From Neobacillus cucumis (GTDB taxonomy: Bacteria > Bacillota > Bacilli > Bacillales_B > DSM-18226): a stretch of DNA of 64,000 bases. Below, one piece after another: positions 8,544 through 16,798 of the stretch. The position numbers and the translations under genes were made by a program. The DNA is taken from the NCBI RefSeq assembly GCF_016107705.1, contig NZ_JAEHGC010000001.1, positions 186,001 through 250,000 on the forward strand. Direction: 5' to 3'. The notes below the pieces were generated by a model. It made no database searches and was not told where the DNA came from. It worked only from the letters and a program-made list of their open reading frames with translations. Positions within the stretch are counted from its first letter, which is position 1; every line of letters starts with the position of its first letter.

Positions 8544-8561
8544 TCCGGCTTGTTTTTTTTC
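8530..8561 (+). terminator. terminator of narK
   Basis: AACAAGTCGG pairs with CCGGCTTGTT around the stop codon and is followed by a T run. Confidence 0.85.
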
Positions 8562-8700
8562 ATCTCTGTTAAACATGTTTGGTGATTTCTGCTCTATCAA
8601 CTTAGTTAATAAAATGCAATTGACTTAATAAAGGTTTTTACTCTTAATTCACTATTTTGTGAAAACCTTATATTAAAAGATTGTCGATGCTATAGGGCCA

Positions 8701-8830
8701 GTTGATTTCCGCTCCAGGTGCTTCGCTTTCCGCGGGCGTGCCGGGGAGCCTCCTCGTCGCTTCGCTCCTGCGGGGTCTCCCCAGCCCCGTACTCCCGCAG
8801 GAGTCTTCGCACCTTCCGCTCCAATCAACA
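8701..8830. repeat. GC-rich ~130-bp repeat, left copy
   Basis: This block runs from GTTGATTTCCGCTCCAGG to CCGCTCCAATCAAC. It is far richer in G and C than the surrounding AT-rich DNA and has inverted ends (GTTGATT...AATCAAC). An almost identical copy in opposite orientation lies at 9783-9913. Its reading frames are incidental and no protein is called. Similar GC-rich intergenic repeats are, from memory, common in Bacillaceae genomes. The rest of the gap 8562-9242 shows no convincing gene or RNA. Confidence 0.8.
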
Positions 8831-9242
8831 GGGAGAAAATCAGCATAAAGAATTGCCACACACCTTTTCCAATCAGGCTGTAGTCAGGTGGTCAAGGAAC
8901 AATTTGTCAATCAAGGGAAGAAGGTGTTCATCGGAGCTAATTCATCAATAGAAACAAATTAATATTCACTGTGGATATACCCTTTTTGGCTTATACTGTT
9001 TTTGCCAAGTTATAATATCAAAAAGTTGATGGTAAAGGATGTCCGGAATTTGCCAGATATTTGACCAAACTAATATATTGTTTAAAGCATTTGTTTAAGT
9101 ATTTGCAGTATACATTTTTCCAATGTTGTTGTTATAACAAGCTTTCAGTTTAGCATAAGAAGGATTTTGGATTTTTTTACTGAATATTTTATTGTAGACA
9201 TTTTGCGTTGTAAGAAGGAAATTAATGAATAAGGAGTAAGAA

Positions 9243-9719
9243 ATGAATTTTCGTATAATTGATATTGAGAAAGACAAGGATTTTCTTATTAAGTTTAGAA
9301 AGGACACTTATATCCAAAGTTTTGGTACAGAAGAAGGTTTTGATGAAATAGCCTATTTAAACCGAATGGAAGAAAGGATTAATAAATGCCCTAGTGGTCA
9401 GTTAATTGTTGAAGAAGACAATTCTTCAATTGGACAAATAGGACTTGGTATCGATATTTATTGTGGAACACAAATTGGATATATAAATCTAATCTACTTA
9501 TTATCTGAATATCGAGGAAAAGGACTTGGAAAAGATTTAATATCGTATGCAGAAAACTTTTTCAGGGATATGAATGTTTCTGAGTATCATTTAAGGGTAT
9601 CTCCAACAAACGAAAGAGCAATACAGTTATATACCAATTTGGGAATGGTCAAATTGATGGAAGAGAATGAAGAACACCCAGTATTGAGGATGAGGAAAAT
9701 TTTGAGTTGTGACACTTAA
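9243..9719 (+). CDS. GNAT-family N-acetyltransferase
   Basis: The 158-aa protein has the GNAT fold order: an N-terminal MNFRIIDIEKDKDFLIKFRK strand and helix, a central beta sheet ending in INLIYLLSEYRGKGLGKDLI, which contains the acetyl-CoA pyrophosphate loop (Q/R-x-x-G-x-G/A pattern as RGKGLG), and a late NERAIQLYTNLGMVKL helix-strand. It should transfer an acetyl group from acetyl-CoA to an amine; the substrate is unknown. ATG 9243 follows AAGGAGTAAGAA. It is the only gene between two inverted copies of a GC-rich repeat and looks more AT-rich than its neighbours, which hints at transfer as a cassette. Confidence 0.8.
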   Translation: MNFRIIDIEKDKDFLIKFRKDTYIQSFGTEEGFDEIAYLNRMEERINKCPSGQLIVEEDNSSIGQIGLGIDIYCGTQIGYINLIYLLSEYRGKGLGKDLISYAENFFRDMNVSEYHLRVSPTNERAIQLYTNLGMVKLMEENEEHPVLRMRKILSCDT

Positions 9720-9782
9720 ACATTAAATTCTCCAATTATTTTTTTATTTATATAGAGTTGTAGGTCTTTATTGAATACACCT

Positions 9783-9913
9783 ATTGATTGGAGCGGAGGG
9801 CGCGAAGACTCCTGCGGGAGTACGGGGCTGGGGAGACCCCGCAGGAGCGAAGCGACGAGGAGGCTCCCCGGCACGCCCGCGGAAAGCGAAGCGCCTGGAG
9901 CGGAAATCAACAG
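9783..9913. repeat. GC-rich ~130-bp repeat, right copy (inverted)
   Basis: The reverse complement of this block matches 8701-8830 with only a few differences (for example GGCGCTTCG for GGTGCTTCG). ACCTATTGA occurs on both sides, at 9779-9787 and 9914-9922, as a possible 9-bp target duplication, although the left copy partly overlaps the repeat end. Confidence 0.8.
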
Positions 9914-9988
9914 ACCTATTGAACATCCTATACATTAATCTTTTAAAAATAACTTAACACGGTGAATTGATAAAGAAAGTGAATGGAA

Positions 9989-10023
9989 TAAAAAGGCTAT
10001 CGAAAGTTTTTTTCGATAGCCTA
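9989..10023 (-). terminator. terminator of the yocH-like gene
   Basis: On the minus strand TAGGCTATCGAAA pairs with TTTCGATAGCCT and is followed by TTTTT. Confidence 0.85.
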
Positions 10024-10041
10024 ACTGCCGTTGCCGGCAGT

Positions 10042-10626
10042 TTAATTCATGATTGTAACATTTACATGTTTTCTTCCCCAATTGATCGCTTTGGTTTTCG
10101 ATGGGATAAACACATCGATATGATGGCCTTTAATTGCTCCGCCAGTATCCCCGGCAACAGCATATCCATACCCTTCTACGTAAACCTTTGAACCTAAAGG
10201 AATAACTTTCGGGTCAACTGAAATAACCTTTGCTTTTGGATTTGCTTTAAGATTAATCCCTGTCGCAGTAATTCCGGAACAACCTTTACATTTTGCAGTG
10301 TAGGCAGTTGCTTTCACTGTAATTACTTTTGATTTTTTTACAGCCCTTTTTTTCTTCACATGCTTCTTTTTTGATACAGACTTTTTCTTTTTCACATGTT
10401 TAGAAGCTTTTTTATTTGAATCTATAGTGAGTTTTTCTCCTGGACGAATCAAACTAGAAGACAGATGATTTTTCTTTTTAATTTTATGTACAGTGGTCTT
10501 ATGTACTTTAGCAATATCCCAAAGGGTATCTCCCTTTTTTACTGTAATCTCAGCGGCATCAACATTAGCACCTATAGTCCCTGAGAGTGCAGCTACTGCG
10601 AATAATGCTATTATTTTTTTAAACAT
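10042..10626 (-). CDS. yocH: cell-wall protein with LysM and 3D domains, YocH-like
   Basis: The 194-aa exported protein starts with a signal peptide (MFKKIIALFAVAALSGTIGA, cleavage near VDAAE). A LysM domain follows (ITVKKGDTLWDIAKVHKTT to LIRPGEKLTI), then a lysine-rich linker, then a C-terminal 3D domain with TAYTAKCKGCSGITATG and the conserved aspartates VAGDTGGAIKGHHIDVFIPS. The 3D domain is shared with resuscitation-promoting and MltA-type lytic enzymes, so it probably cuts or remodels peptidoglycan; B. subtilis YocH is the nearest known relative. The start is set at 10626, where GGGGGG precedes the ATG; the earlier in-frame ATG would spoil the signal peptide. I did not find a clear WalR box. 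Confidence 0.85.
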   Translation of the reverse strand: MFKKIIALFAVAALSGTIGANVDAAEITVKKGDTLWDIAKVHKTTVHKIKKKNHLSSSLIRPGEKLTIDSNKKASKHVKKKKSVSKKKHVKKKRAVKKSKVITVKATAYTAKCKGCSGITATGINLKANPKAKVISVDPKVIPLGSKVYVEGYGYAVAGDTGGAIKGHHIDVFIPSKTKAINWGRKHVNVTIMN

Positions 10627-10796
10627 TTTTTTACCCCCCATGTTCTTTCGTTCGCTAACTAGTACCATGATACCATGGAATTTTCTTATACAAAGAACAG
10701 GGAGATGTTAATTGCTTTACACAAAATCCAATTATATTACAATAACATTTCAATGGTCAGAAAAATTATTTTTCTTCGAATTATATATATTTCATA

Positions 10797-10826
10797 AAAA
10801 AACGGAGGTCAAAACCTCCGTTTTCA
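10797..10826 (-). terminator. terminator of the formate dehydrogenase gene
   Basis: AAAACGGAGG and CCTCCGTTTT form a stem followed by Ts on the minus strand. Confidence 0.85.
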
Positions 10827-10834
10827 CTACAAAA

Positions 10835-12895
10835 TTAGCTTATTTTGGAAATTACAACTGCACAGGCCTTATATTCAGCTGTTCCGGAAATAGGATCAAA
10901 TTCATTTAAGGTTAAAATATTGGTAGGAGTTTCGCTCCAGTGAAAACTCATGAACACTAGACCAGGTACCACTTGATCAGTTATTTTCGCCTTAACGTTT
11001 AATTCTCCTCTACGGGAACGTACCTGAACAACCTCGCCATCTTCGATTCCTAACAATATTGCATCTTCCGGATGAATATCAACAGTTTCTTCCGTCTGTT
11101 TTATCTTTACTCCAGCTGCATAATGACGTGTTTGCGAGTGCGTATTATAGGATTCATAGCGGCGTCCAGTTGTGAGCATAAATGGATATTCCCCATCAGG
11201 ACGCTCTAATGGCTGTGTATAGTCAACAGGGACAAACGGTGCTTTTTTACTTGGCTGCTTATCTTGGTGGAATCGCTCATGCATGACAAATGTACCCGGA
11301 TGATCTTCAGTTGGACATGGATAATGAAGGCTGTACTCTTTTTCTAGACGTTCATAGGAAATACCGCCATACATCTCCCAAGCAAGCCTTCTCACCTCAT
11401 CCCAGATTTCCTCACTGCTGTTATACTTCATCGGATAGCCCATTAATGTTGAAAGTTCACAAAGAATTTCCCAATCTTCTTTCACATCCGGATGGGAAAC
11501 AACTGCTTTGCGGACCCGCTGAATTCGTCGATCTGTATTTGTATAGGTTCCGTCCACTTCCCCCCAAGAACGTGCTGGCAAAACGACATCCGCCATTTGG
11601 GCTGTCTCCGTTAAAAAGATGTCTTGAACAACTAATAGGTCGAGCTTTTCTAATAATGTTTTAGTATGATTCATATGAACATCAGCTAGAAGCGGATTTT
11701 CTCCTATTACATAAAGAGCCTTTAAGGCACCAGTTTCAATCTTATCAAAGGTTCTGGTTTGTGTATCACCTGCAATTGGGTTCAACACCACATTCCATTC
11801 TTTTTCATACCGACCCCGATATTCCTCATTTGTAAGACTCATTGCCCCTGCCAATTGGTTTGGCAAACAGCCCATATCTCCTGCTCCCTGAACATTATTT
11901 TGCCCTCTAAGCGGCATAATCCCGGTACCTTCCCTGCCAATATTGCCGGTTAATAAAGCTAGATTCGCAATATCAAAAACATTATTTACCCCGCAATGGT
12001 GTTCCGTAATTCCAAGAGTATAGGCAATCATGGAGCCGCTTGAGGCAGCATATTCTCTTGCTGTTGCAACAATATCCGCTGGATTTAACCCGGTAATTTC
12101 GGCCGCATGCTCAGGTGTATAAGATTCCACAAGTCTTTCAAGTGCAGCAAAATCAATCGTAAATTGCTTTATAAACTCAGGATTATATAATCTTTCTTTT
12201 AAAATTACATGGATAAGCGCATTAATAAGAGCGATATCCGAACCGACATTGATTTGTAAATGACGGTGGGCAACTTTCACCATATCAATTTTTCTTGGGT
12301 CAATGACAATAATTTTAAGACCTGCTTTGGCTGCTTTTTTCATTCGATTCGCGATAATTGGATGTGCCTCAGTTGTGTTTGACCCCATTAACAGCAATAC
12401 TTCCGCTTTATCAAAATCTTCAAGTGTATTGGTTGGGAAACCGCTTCCAAAAACAGTTGCCAGACCGGCAACGCTAGGAGCATGTCACGTTCGGTTACAA
12501 CCATCGATATTATTACTGCCAATCACAGTCCTCATAAATTTTTGCGTGATAAAATTGGATTCGTTCGTGGTCCGTGCACAAGCAAACATAGAAATCGCAT
12601 TTGGACCCCACTCGTCTTTAATTTCTCCCAATTTCCTAGCGATAAATTCATAAGCTTCATCCCATGTTTTTTCAACCAGTTTTCCGGCTATGCGAATTAG
12701 GGGAGAGGTTAGTCTATTTTTTGCGTGAACATATTCATAGGCAAATGCTCCTTTTACACAGGTTTGCCCTTTGTTGACAGGAGCCTCCTTATCACCGCGG
12801 ATCTTCAAAATTTTATTATCCTGGACCTCTAGCACTAAGCCGCAGCCAGTTCCACAATAACCACAAATAGTCTTTACCAAAGATGTTTCACCCAT
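10835..12895 (-). CDS. fdhF: formate dehydrogenase alpha subunit with in-frame TGA (selenocysteine)
   Basis: Read through one in-frame TGA (12485-12487), this is a 686-aa molybdopterin oxidoreductase. The N-terminus has a 4Fe-4S site, CGYCGTGCGL with a later GQTCVKG. The TGA is codon 137 in NNIDGCNRT-U-HAPSVAGL, exactly where formate dehydrogenases carry the catalytic selenocysteine or cysteine (E. coli FdhF: CARV-U-HGPSVAGL). The frame continues without other breaks through GITEHHCGVNN, RGQNNVQGAGDMG and the C-terminal cofactor-binding domain. It should oxidise formate to CO2 in the cytoplasm. The protein lacks the N-terminal ferredoxin domains of the longer Bacillus YjgC/YrhE proteins and no electron-transfer partner is adjacent. 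The ATG at 12895 follows AAAGGAGGG. A simple nonsense mutation is the alternative, but frame, position and hairpin argue against it. Confidence 0.85.
12456..12487 (-). promoter_or_regulatory. selenocysteine codon and SECIS-like hairpin
   Basis: Downstream of the TGA, GTTGCC (12472-12467) pairs perfectly with GGCAAC (12461-12456) around the loop GGTCT. The E. coli fdhF SECIS presents the same GGUCU loop to SelB, also starting 18 nt after its UGA. Part of the match follows from the shared peptide SVAGL, but the six perfect base pairs and the CTG leucine codon do not have to. Confidence 0.75.
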
Positions 12896-13056
12896 TGTCT
12901 TCCCTCCTTTGATTAAACAAAAATCCCTACTATCATCATATTAATCTATTCTTTTCATCATGTAAGTTTCTTTTTTGACTCAAATTTGTCTATTTTTCGA
13001 AAACTAGAAAAGCAGAAACGCCTTGCTCAGCCCCGACAACCGTTCGAGCCAGACAA

Positions 13057-13088
13057 ATAAAAAACGGAAGAATTGATCTCCCGTTTTT
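13057..13088 (-). terminator. terminator of the MHYT/PAS histidine kinase gene
   Basis: AAAAAACGG and CCGTTTTTT pair across GAGATCAATTCTT just past the stop codon on the minus strand. Confidence 0.75.
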
Positions 13089-13090
13089 TG

Positions 13091-15634
13091 TCAGGCCGTT
13101 TTAGCCGGTAGTAATATATTAAAGGTGGTACCTTTATTTGGTTCGCTTTCAACAAACACTTTTCCATTATGGCTTTCAATGATTTTAAAGCTGACCATTA
13201 ATCCTAACCCGTTTCCATTTTTCTTTGTGGTAAAAAACGGTTCTCCCAAGTTCTTTAATTTCTCTTTTGGGATCCCAACACCCGTGTCTTGAATCGAAAT
13301 TTGAACGTTATTCTCATGAATAAGCGTTTTAACGTGCAGCTCACCGCCATTCGGCATCGCTTCGATTCCATTTTTAATAAAGTTCAAAAAGACTTGCTTT
13401 AGACGGTTTTCATCGCATTCAATCTGAATAATTTCTTGATTACACTCAAAATGCAGGCGGACATTTTTCTTTCTTGCCTCAAATTCCAATAATGATACCA
13501 CATTTTTAATGACTGGAACCACATTCTTTTCCTCTAATTCTACCGCTTTTGGTTTTGCTAACACCATAAAATCCTCAACAATCGTGTTAACCCGTTCTAT
13601 TTCATCAAGAATGATGTTCAAGAACTCCAACCGTTCTGGGTCCTTTTCATCTAATTGAAGAAATTCAGCATAACCTCGCATCGAGGTTAACGGATTCCGT
13701 ATTTCATGAGCTACCCCTGCCGCCAATTGCCCGACGGCCGCAAGCTTATCCTGACGATGGAGGACTTCTTCCGTACGTTTGCGTTCGGTAATATCATTCC
13801 GAATCGCTAAATACTGATATGGTTTACCCTGGTCATTCAAGAATGGAATTATGGTTGTATCGACCCAATAATAGGTGCCATCCTTGGCCTTATTTCTAAT
13901 TTCCGCTTTCCAAACATGCCCCTCGCCAATTGTTTTCCATAAATTTTTGAAATATTCCTTGGAATGGTAACCGGAATTTAATATATTATGATCTTTTCCA
14001 ATGATCTCATCACGACTATACTTCGAAATCTCACAAAACTTATCATTCACACTGGTAATCTTACCTTGTGCATCGGTAAAAGCAACAATAGAAGACTGGT
14101 CAAGGGCAAATTTGATATCGGTGTTTTCCTTAACCATTTGTTTTAAATGTTCTTCCGCTTTCTTCCTATTTGAAATATCGGTTCGAATCGCAACATATTG
14201 ATAGGGCTTGCCGTTCTCATTGAGGAATGGAACAATCGTTGTATTTACCCAGTAATTACTGCCATCTTTTGCCCTGTTACAAATTTCACCCTTCCAGACA
14301 TTTCCCTGTCCAATCGTTTTCCATAACTCTTTAAAAAATTCTTTTGAGTGGTAGCCCGAATTTAATATCCGATGATCCTGACCGATTAATTCATTTCGCT
14401 GATACTTCGAAATCTCACAGAATTTATCATTAACAGTCGTAATTCGCCCCTTCTCATCTGTTATGGCAACAATAGAGGATTGGTCCAAAGCGAATGTAAT
14501 GTCACGAACTTCCTTAAGCGAATCCAACAAATCCTGCTCGGCCTGCTTTCGTTTTGAAATATCAGAACGAATCGCAATATATTGGATCGGTTTTCCTTTT
14601 TTATTTATAAAGGGAACAATCGTCGTGTCCACCCAATAAAATGAGCCATCCTTCGCCTTGTTACGAATTTCTCCTCTCCAGATTTTTCCGGAACTAATTG
14701 TATTCCATAGCTCTGCAAAAAATTCTTTTGAATGGTACCCCGAATTTAAAATTCGATGGTTTTCACCAAGAATTTCTTCTTTATTGTATTTTGAAATTTC
14801 CTCAAATTTATCATTTACATACATAATCGTTCCACGTTTATCGGTAATCGCAACAATTGTTGATGCATCAAGAGCGGCTTTTATATCCTTTAAATTCGTA
14901 TCCGAAGCTACCAGTTGTTTACTAATTAATGTACTGGAGGCAATAAGTCCACCAATAATTAAAATGGATACAAATAAGACTAAATAAATAATAAAGGTAT
15001 CCTCACCGCTTGAAGGCTTAATGATTTCAGCTGTTGATAGAATCGTTGTTGCTCTTTTAATTAGAAAATGCCCTTCAGCAATCGCTCCCGCCATAATTAC
15101 CGCACTAACTGGTTTCAGCCATACCTGATTAGCGTGTGTATAACTCTTTGATGAATATAAAATCCATAATGAGAACATGAAGGTACAAAAAATTAGAATC
15201 CCAGAAAAAATACATAGCGGAATATTGTATTTTAGGGTCACATTCATTGCATAAAGACTTATGATGTGAGTAGCATAAACTGCAACTGTTAAAAGTATTG
15301 CACCAATCATTAGCTGAAATAACCGAATTTTTTTACCAAAGAACGGGACAAAAGCCATCCCTGTAAAAGCAATCCCGATAAAAATGGATAAAATGGTAAA
15401 TGGAATTTGATAACTTGCAAACCGGCTGCTATCTGCCGCAATAAGCCCCATAAAATTCATTACCCATATTCCAACACCTAATGTTACTGATCCTCCTAAG
15501 AATAAAAGGCGTTTATTAGGTTCAGCTGATTTAATTAAGGTAAACATATCTAATGCTGTATAGGAAGCCATTATCGTTAATCCTATGGCAATCAAAATAA
15601 AAAAAGGATGAATCGCTCCAAGAACTATATTCAT
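13091..15634 (-). CDS. sensor histidine kinase with MHYT-like membrane domain and three PAS domains
   Basis: The 847-aa protein has an N-terminal seven-segment membrane domain (about 1-240) of the MHYT type, then three consecutive PAS-PAC units (about 255-370, 380-495 and 505-620), then a HisKA domain with the phosphorylated histidine in GVAHEIRNPLTS, and an HATPase domain (NFIKNGIEAMPNGGE, DTGVGIPKEKL, GNGLGLMVSFKIIE). The PAS units are near copies: ILNSGYHSKEFF and NKAKDG-YWV-TTI-PF recur in each. In the MHYT part one motif reads GIWVMNFMGL, with Asn where the family usually has the metal-binding His. The ATG at 15634 is preferred over the TTG at 15650 because GGAGGG lies 9-10 bases upstream of it. 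No response regulator is adjacent; the architecture resembles kinases feeding Spo0F or orphan regulators. Confidence 0.85.
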   Translation of the reverse strand: MNIVLGAIHPFFILIAIGLTIMASYTALDMFTLIKSAEPNKRLLFLGGSVTLGVGIWVMNFMGLIAADSSRFASYQIPFTILSIFIGIAFTGMAFVPFFGKKIRLFQLMIGAILLTVAVYATHIISLYAMNVTLKYNIPLCIFSGILIFCTFMFSLWILYSSKSYTHANQVWLKPVSAVIMAGAIAEGHFLIKRATTILSTAEIIKPSSGEDTFIIYLVLFVSILIIGGLIASSTLISKQLVASDTNLKDIKAALDASTIVAITDKRGTIMYVNDKFEEISKYNKEEILGENHRILNSGYHSKEFFAELWNTISSGKIWRGEIRNKAKDGSFYWVDTTIVPFINKKGKPIQYIAIRSDISKRKQAEQDLLDSLKEVRDITFALDQSSIVAITDEKGRITTVNDKFCEISKYQRNELIGQDHRILNSGYHSKEFFKELWKTIGQGNVWKGEICNRAKDGSNYWVNTTIVPFLNENGKPYQYVAIRTDISNRKKAEEHLKQMVKENTDIKFALDQSSIVAFTDAQGKITSVNDKFCEISKYSRDEIIGKDHNILNSGYHSKEYFKNLWKTIGEGHVWKAEIRNKAKDGTYYWVDTTIIPFLNDQGKPYQYLAIRNDITERKRTEEVLHRQDKLAAVGQLAAGVAHEIRNPLTSMRGYAEFLQLDEKDPERLEFLNIILDEIERVNTIVEDFMVLAKPKAVELEEKNVVPVIKNVVSLLEFEARKKNVRLHFECNQEIIQIECDENRLKQVFLNFIKNGIEAMPNGGELHVKTLIHENNVQISIQDTGVGIPKEKLKNLGEPFFTTKKNGNGLGLMVSFKIIESHNGKVFVESEPNKGTTFNILLPAKTA

Positions 15635-15921
15635 TAACGTGCATCCCTCCAATCTCCATCATTACTATTATGATTGTAATGTAAAGTATTTTATTAGGGA
15701 AGTACCAAATAGTGAAAGCAAGCTAATTTTCTACTATCATTTCCTAAAAGCTGTTATTCATCAGAAAAAAAAACACATTCAGGAATCGGGACAAAAGAAC
15801 TATTTTTAAAAAAGTTAAAATTTTTTGAAAAAAGGTCTACACATTTTTAATTTTTTTGTTTATACTGTACTACAACAGATGAATTATTAATAAACTGTAT
15901 TAAACAAAGGGGGAATTTTAA

Positions 15922-16059
15922 ATGTTAATGAATCCAGTTGAGTTTTTCCGTAACCTACCTAAGAAGGAATGTCCAGAATGTGGTCAGCATATGGAGGAGC
16001 AAGCTGAATCCTATATGATGGAATGTGACCGATGCCTGTCAAAAAAAGAGGAGTACTAA
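15922..16059 (+). CDS. yhfH: YhfH-family small zinc-ribbon-like protein, copy 1
   Basis: The 45-aa product begins MLMNPVEFFRNLPKKECPEC and carries two CxxC knuckles, CPEC and CDRC, separated by 19 residues, which suggests a small zinc ribbon. This is the pattern of the YhfH family of Bacilli, whose function is unknown. GGGGGAATTTTAA precedes the ATG. It is the first of two adjacent copies, each with its own leader, so the duplication included regulatory DNA. Confidence 0.75.
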   Translation: MLMNPVEFFRNLPKKECPECGQHMEEQAESYMMECDRCLSKKEEY

Positions 16060-16129
16060 TTTTTTGTCCCTACTGTACTACAACAAAAAAAATATTAATA
16101 AGCTGTATATAACAAAGGAGGAGATTTAA

Positions 16130-16264
16130 ATGTTAATGAGTCCGGTTGAATTTTTCCGTAATTTGCCTAAGAAGGAATGTCCAGAGTGTGGTCAGCACAT
16201 GGAGGAACAAGCTGAATCCTACATGATGGAATGCGAACGCTGTTTATCTAAAAAAGAAGAGTAA
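16130..16264 (+). CDS. yhfH: YhfH-family small zinc-ribbon-like protein, copy 2
   Basis: This 44-aa protein differs from copy 1 at only a few positions (N4S, D38E and the loss of the last Tyr). Both CxxC pairs are retained, as CPEC and CERC. AAGGAGGAGATTTAA provides a stronger ribosome site than that of copy 1. Many synonymous differences between the copies show that the duplication is old and both proteins have been kept under selection. Confidence 0.75.
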   Translation: MLMSPVEFFRNLPKKECPECGQHMEEQAESYMMECERCLSKKEE

Positions 16265-16266
16265 TC

Positions 16267-16297
16267 CAACTCTCCAGGAAACTGGAGAGTTTTTAAT
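16267..16297 (+). terminator. terminator of the yhfH pair
   Basis: AACTCTCCAG and CTGGAGAGTT surround GAAA and are followed by TTTAA. Confidence 0.85.
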
Positions 16298-16373
16298 TTG
16301 CAATTACTTCCGCCACAGAATAAGAATAAACCCATCTCTTGTTGCAAAACATGTAACAAAGGAGTTGAATGAA

Positions 16374-16565
16374 GTGGCAAAGGCAAAAAAAGAAGATTAT
16401 CTTACAAATGCACCAAGGCAAGAACAGGTAACAATTGAGAACGGATCTATTTTTCCAAACTTAAAAAATGTTGCCGGTGATTCCGTTGACCGTCACATGG
16501 AACTCACTGAAGCCAACATTGTCATTACCGGAGATGAAATCAAACAGCAGAATGAAAACCTGTAA
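16374..16565 (+). CDS. hypothetical small protein (63 aa)
   Basis: The GTG at 16374 lies nine bases after AAAGGAG and is preferred to an upstream TTG that touches the ribosome site. The product starts M(GTG)AKAKKEDYLTNAPRQEQ and ends ITGDEIKQQNENL. It is hydrophilic, has no cysteine or membrane segment, and is flanked by good terminators, so it is its own transcription unit. I do not recognise the family; small spore or stress proteins of Bacillus look like this, but that is not evidence of function. Confidence 0.65.
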   Translation: MAKAKKEDYLTNAPRQEQVTIENGSIFPNLKNVAGDSVDRHMELTEANIVITGDEIKQQNENL

Positions 16566-16569
16566 AATG

Positions 16570-16606
16570 AAAAAAGACTGTCATAGTACAGTGACAGTCT
16601 TTTCAA
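16570..16606. terminator. bidirectional terminator
   Basis: AAAAGACTGTCA and TGACAGTCTTTT form a 12-bp stem between convergent small genes. Confidence 0.85.
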
Positions 16607-16612
16607 AATATC

Positions 16613-16798
16613 TTATATTTTTGGAAGCTCTCTAATTTCAGACATCATTTCATTTCCACACATTGGGCAAAGTAAATCATCTGTAACAAAATCCTTTCGC
16701 ATCCAACCAATGCAGGAGTCATCTATACATGAATAAATTTCGGTATCCACAAGGATATTTTCGATCTCTTCTTCTTTTGCTCTTTTACCATAAAAAAT
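16613..16798 (-). CDS. ydjO: YdjO-family cold-inducible zinc-knuckle protein, probable ATT start
   Basis: The 61-aa product carries two cysteine pairs, YSCIDDSCIGWMRKDF and LLCPMCGNEM, the layout of the YdjO family. The second family member in this window, at 63209-63412, begins M(TTG)AFGRRND, which aligns with I(ATT)FYGKRAK here. The ATT at 16798-16796 sits eight bases after a perfect AGGAGG (16812-16807), and no ATG, GTG or TTG is in frame at a usable distance. The nearest in-frame ATG (16852) lies upstream, has no ribosome site and would add 18 unrelated residues. I therefore call ATT as the start, which is rare in bacteria. Confidence 0.75.
   Translation of the reverse strand: MFYGKRAKEEEIENILVDTEIYSCIDDSCIGWMRKDFVTDDLLCPMCGNEMMSEIRELPKI

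Larger units (their letters stand above)
15852..16264 (+). repeat. tandem duplication of a leader plus yhfH unit
   Basis: Two ~208-bp units follow one another. Each has a ~70-base leader of identical length containing CTGTACTACAACA, ATTAATAA and CTGTAT, then an AGGAGG/GGGGG ribosome site, then a 44-45 codon gene. In both leaders an ACTGTA/GCTGTA hexamer recurs about 30 bases after the first ACTGTA. Confidence 0.85.

Noticed and set aside
8668..8951. Overlapping short ORFs on both strands within the GC-rich repeat
   Set aside because: High GC removes stop codons by chance; there are no ribosome sites and the same frames recur in the inverted copy.
12397..12895. Formate dehydrogenase split by a frameshift or nonsense mutation
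   Set aside because: Both parts are in the same frame, the break is one TGA at the catalytic residue, and a SECIS-like hairpin follows, so selenocysteine is the better reading.
13010..13056. Fragment GCCTTGCTCAGCCCCGACAA resembling another dispersed Bacillus repeat
   Set aside because: It is too short and degenerate to assign to a repeat family from this window alone.
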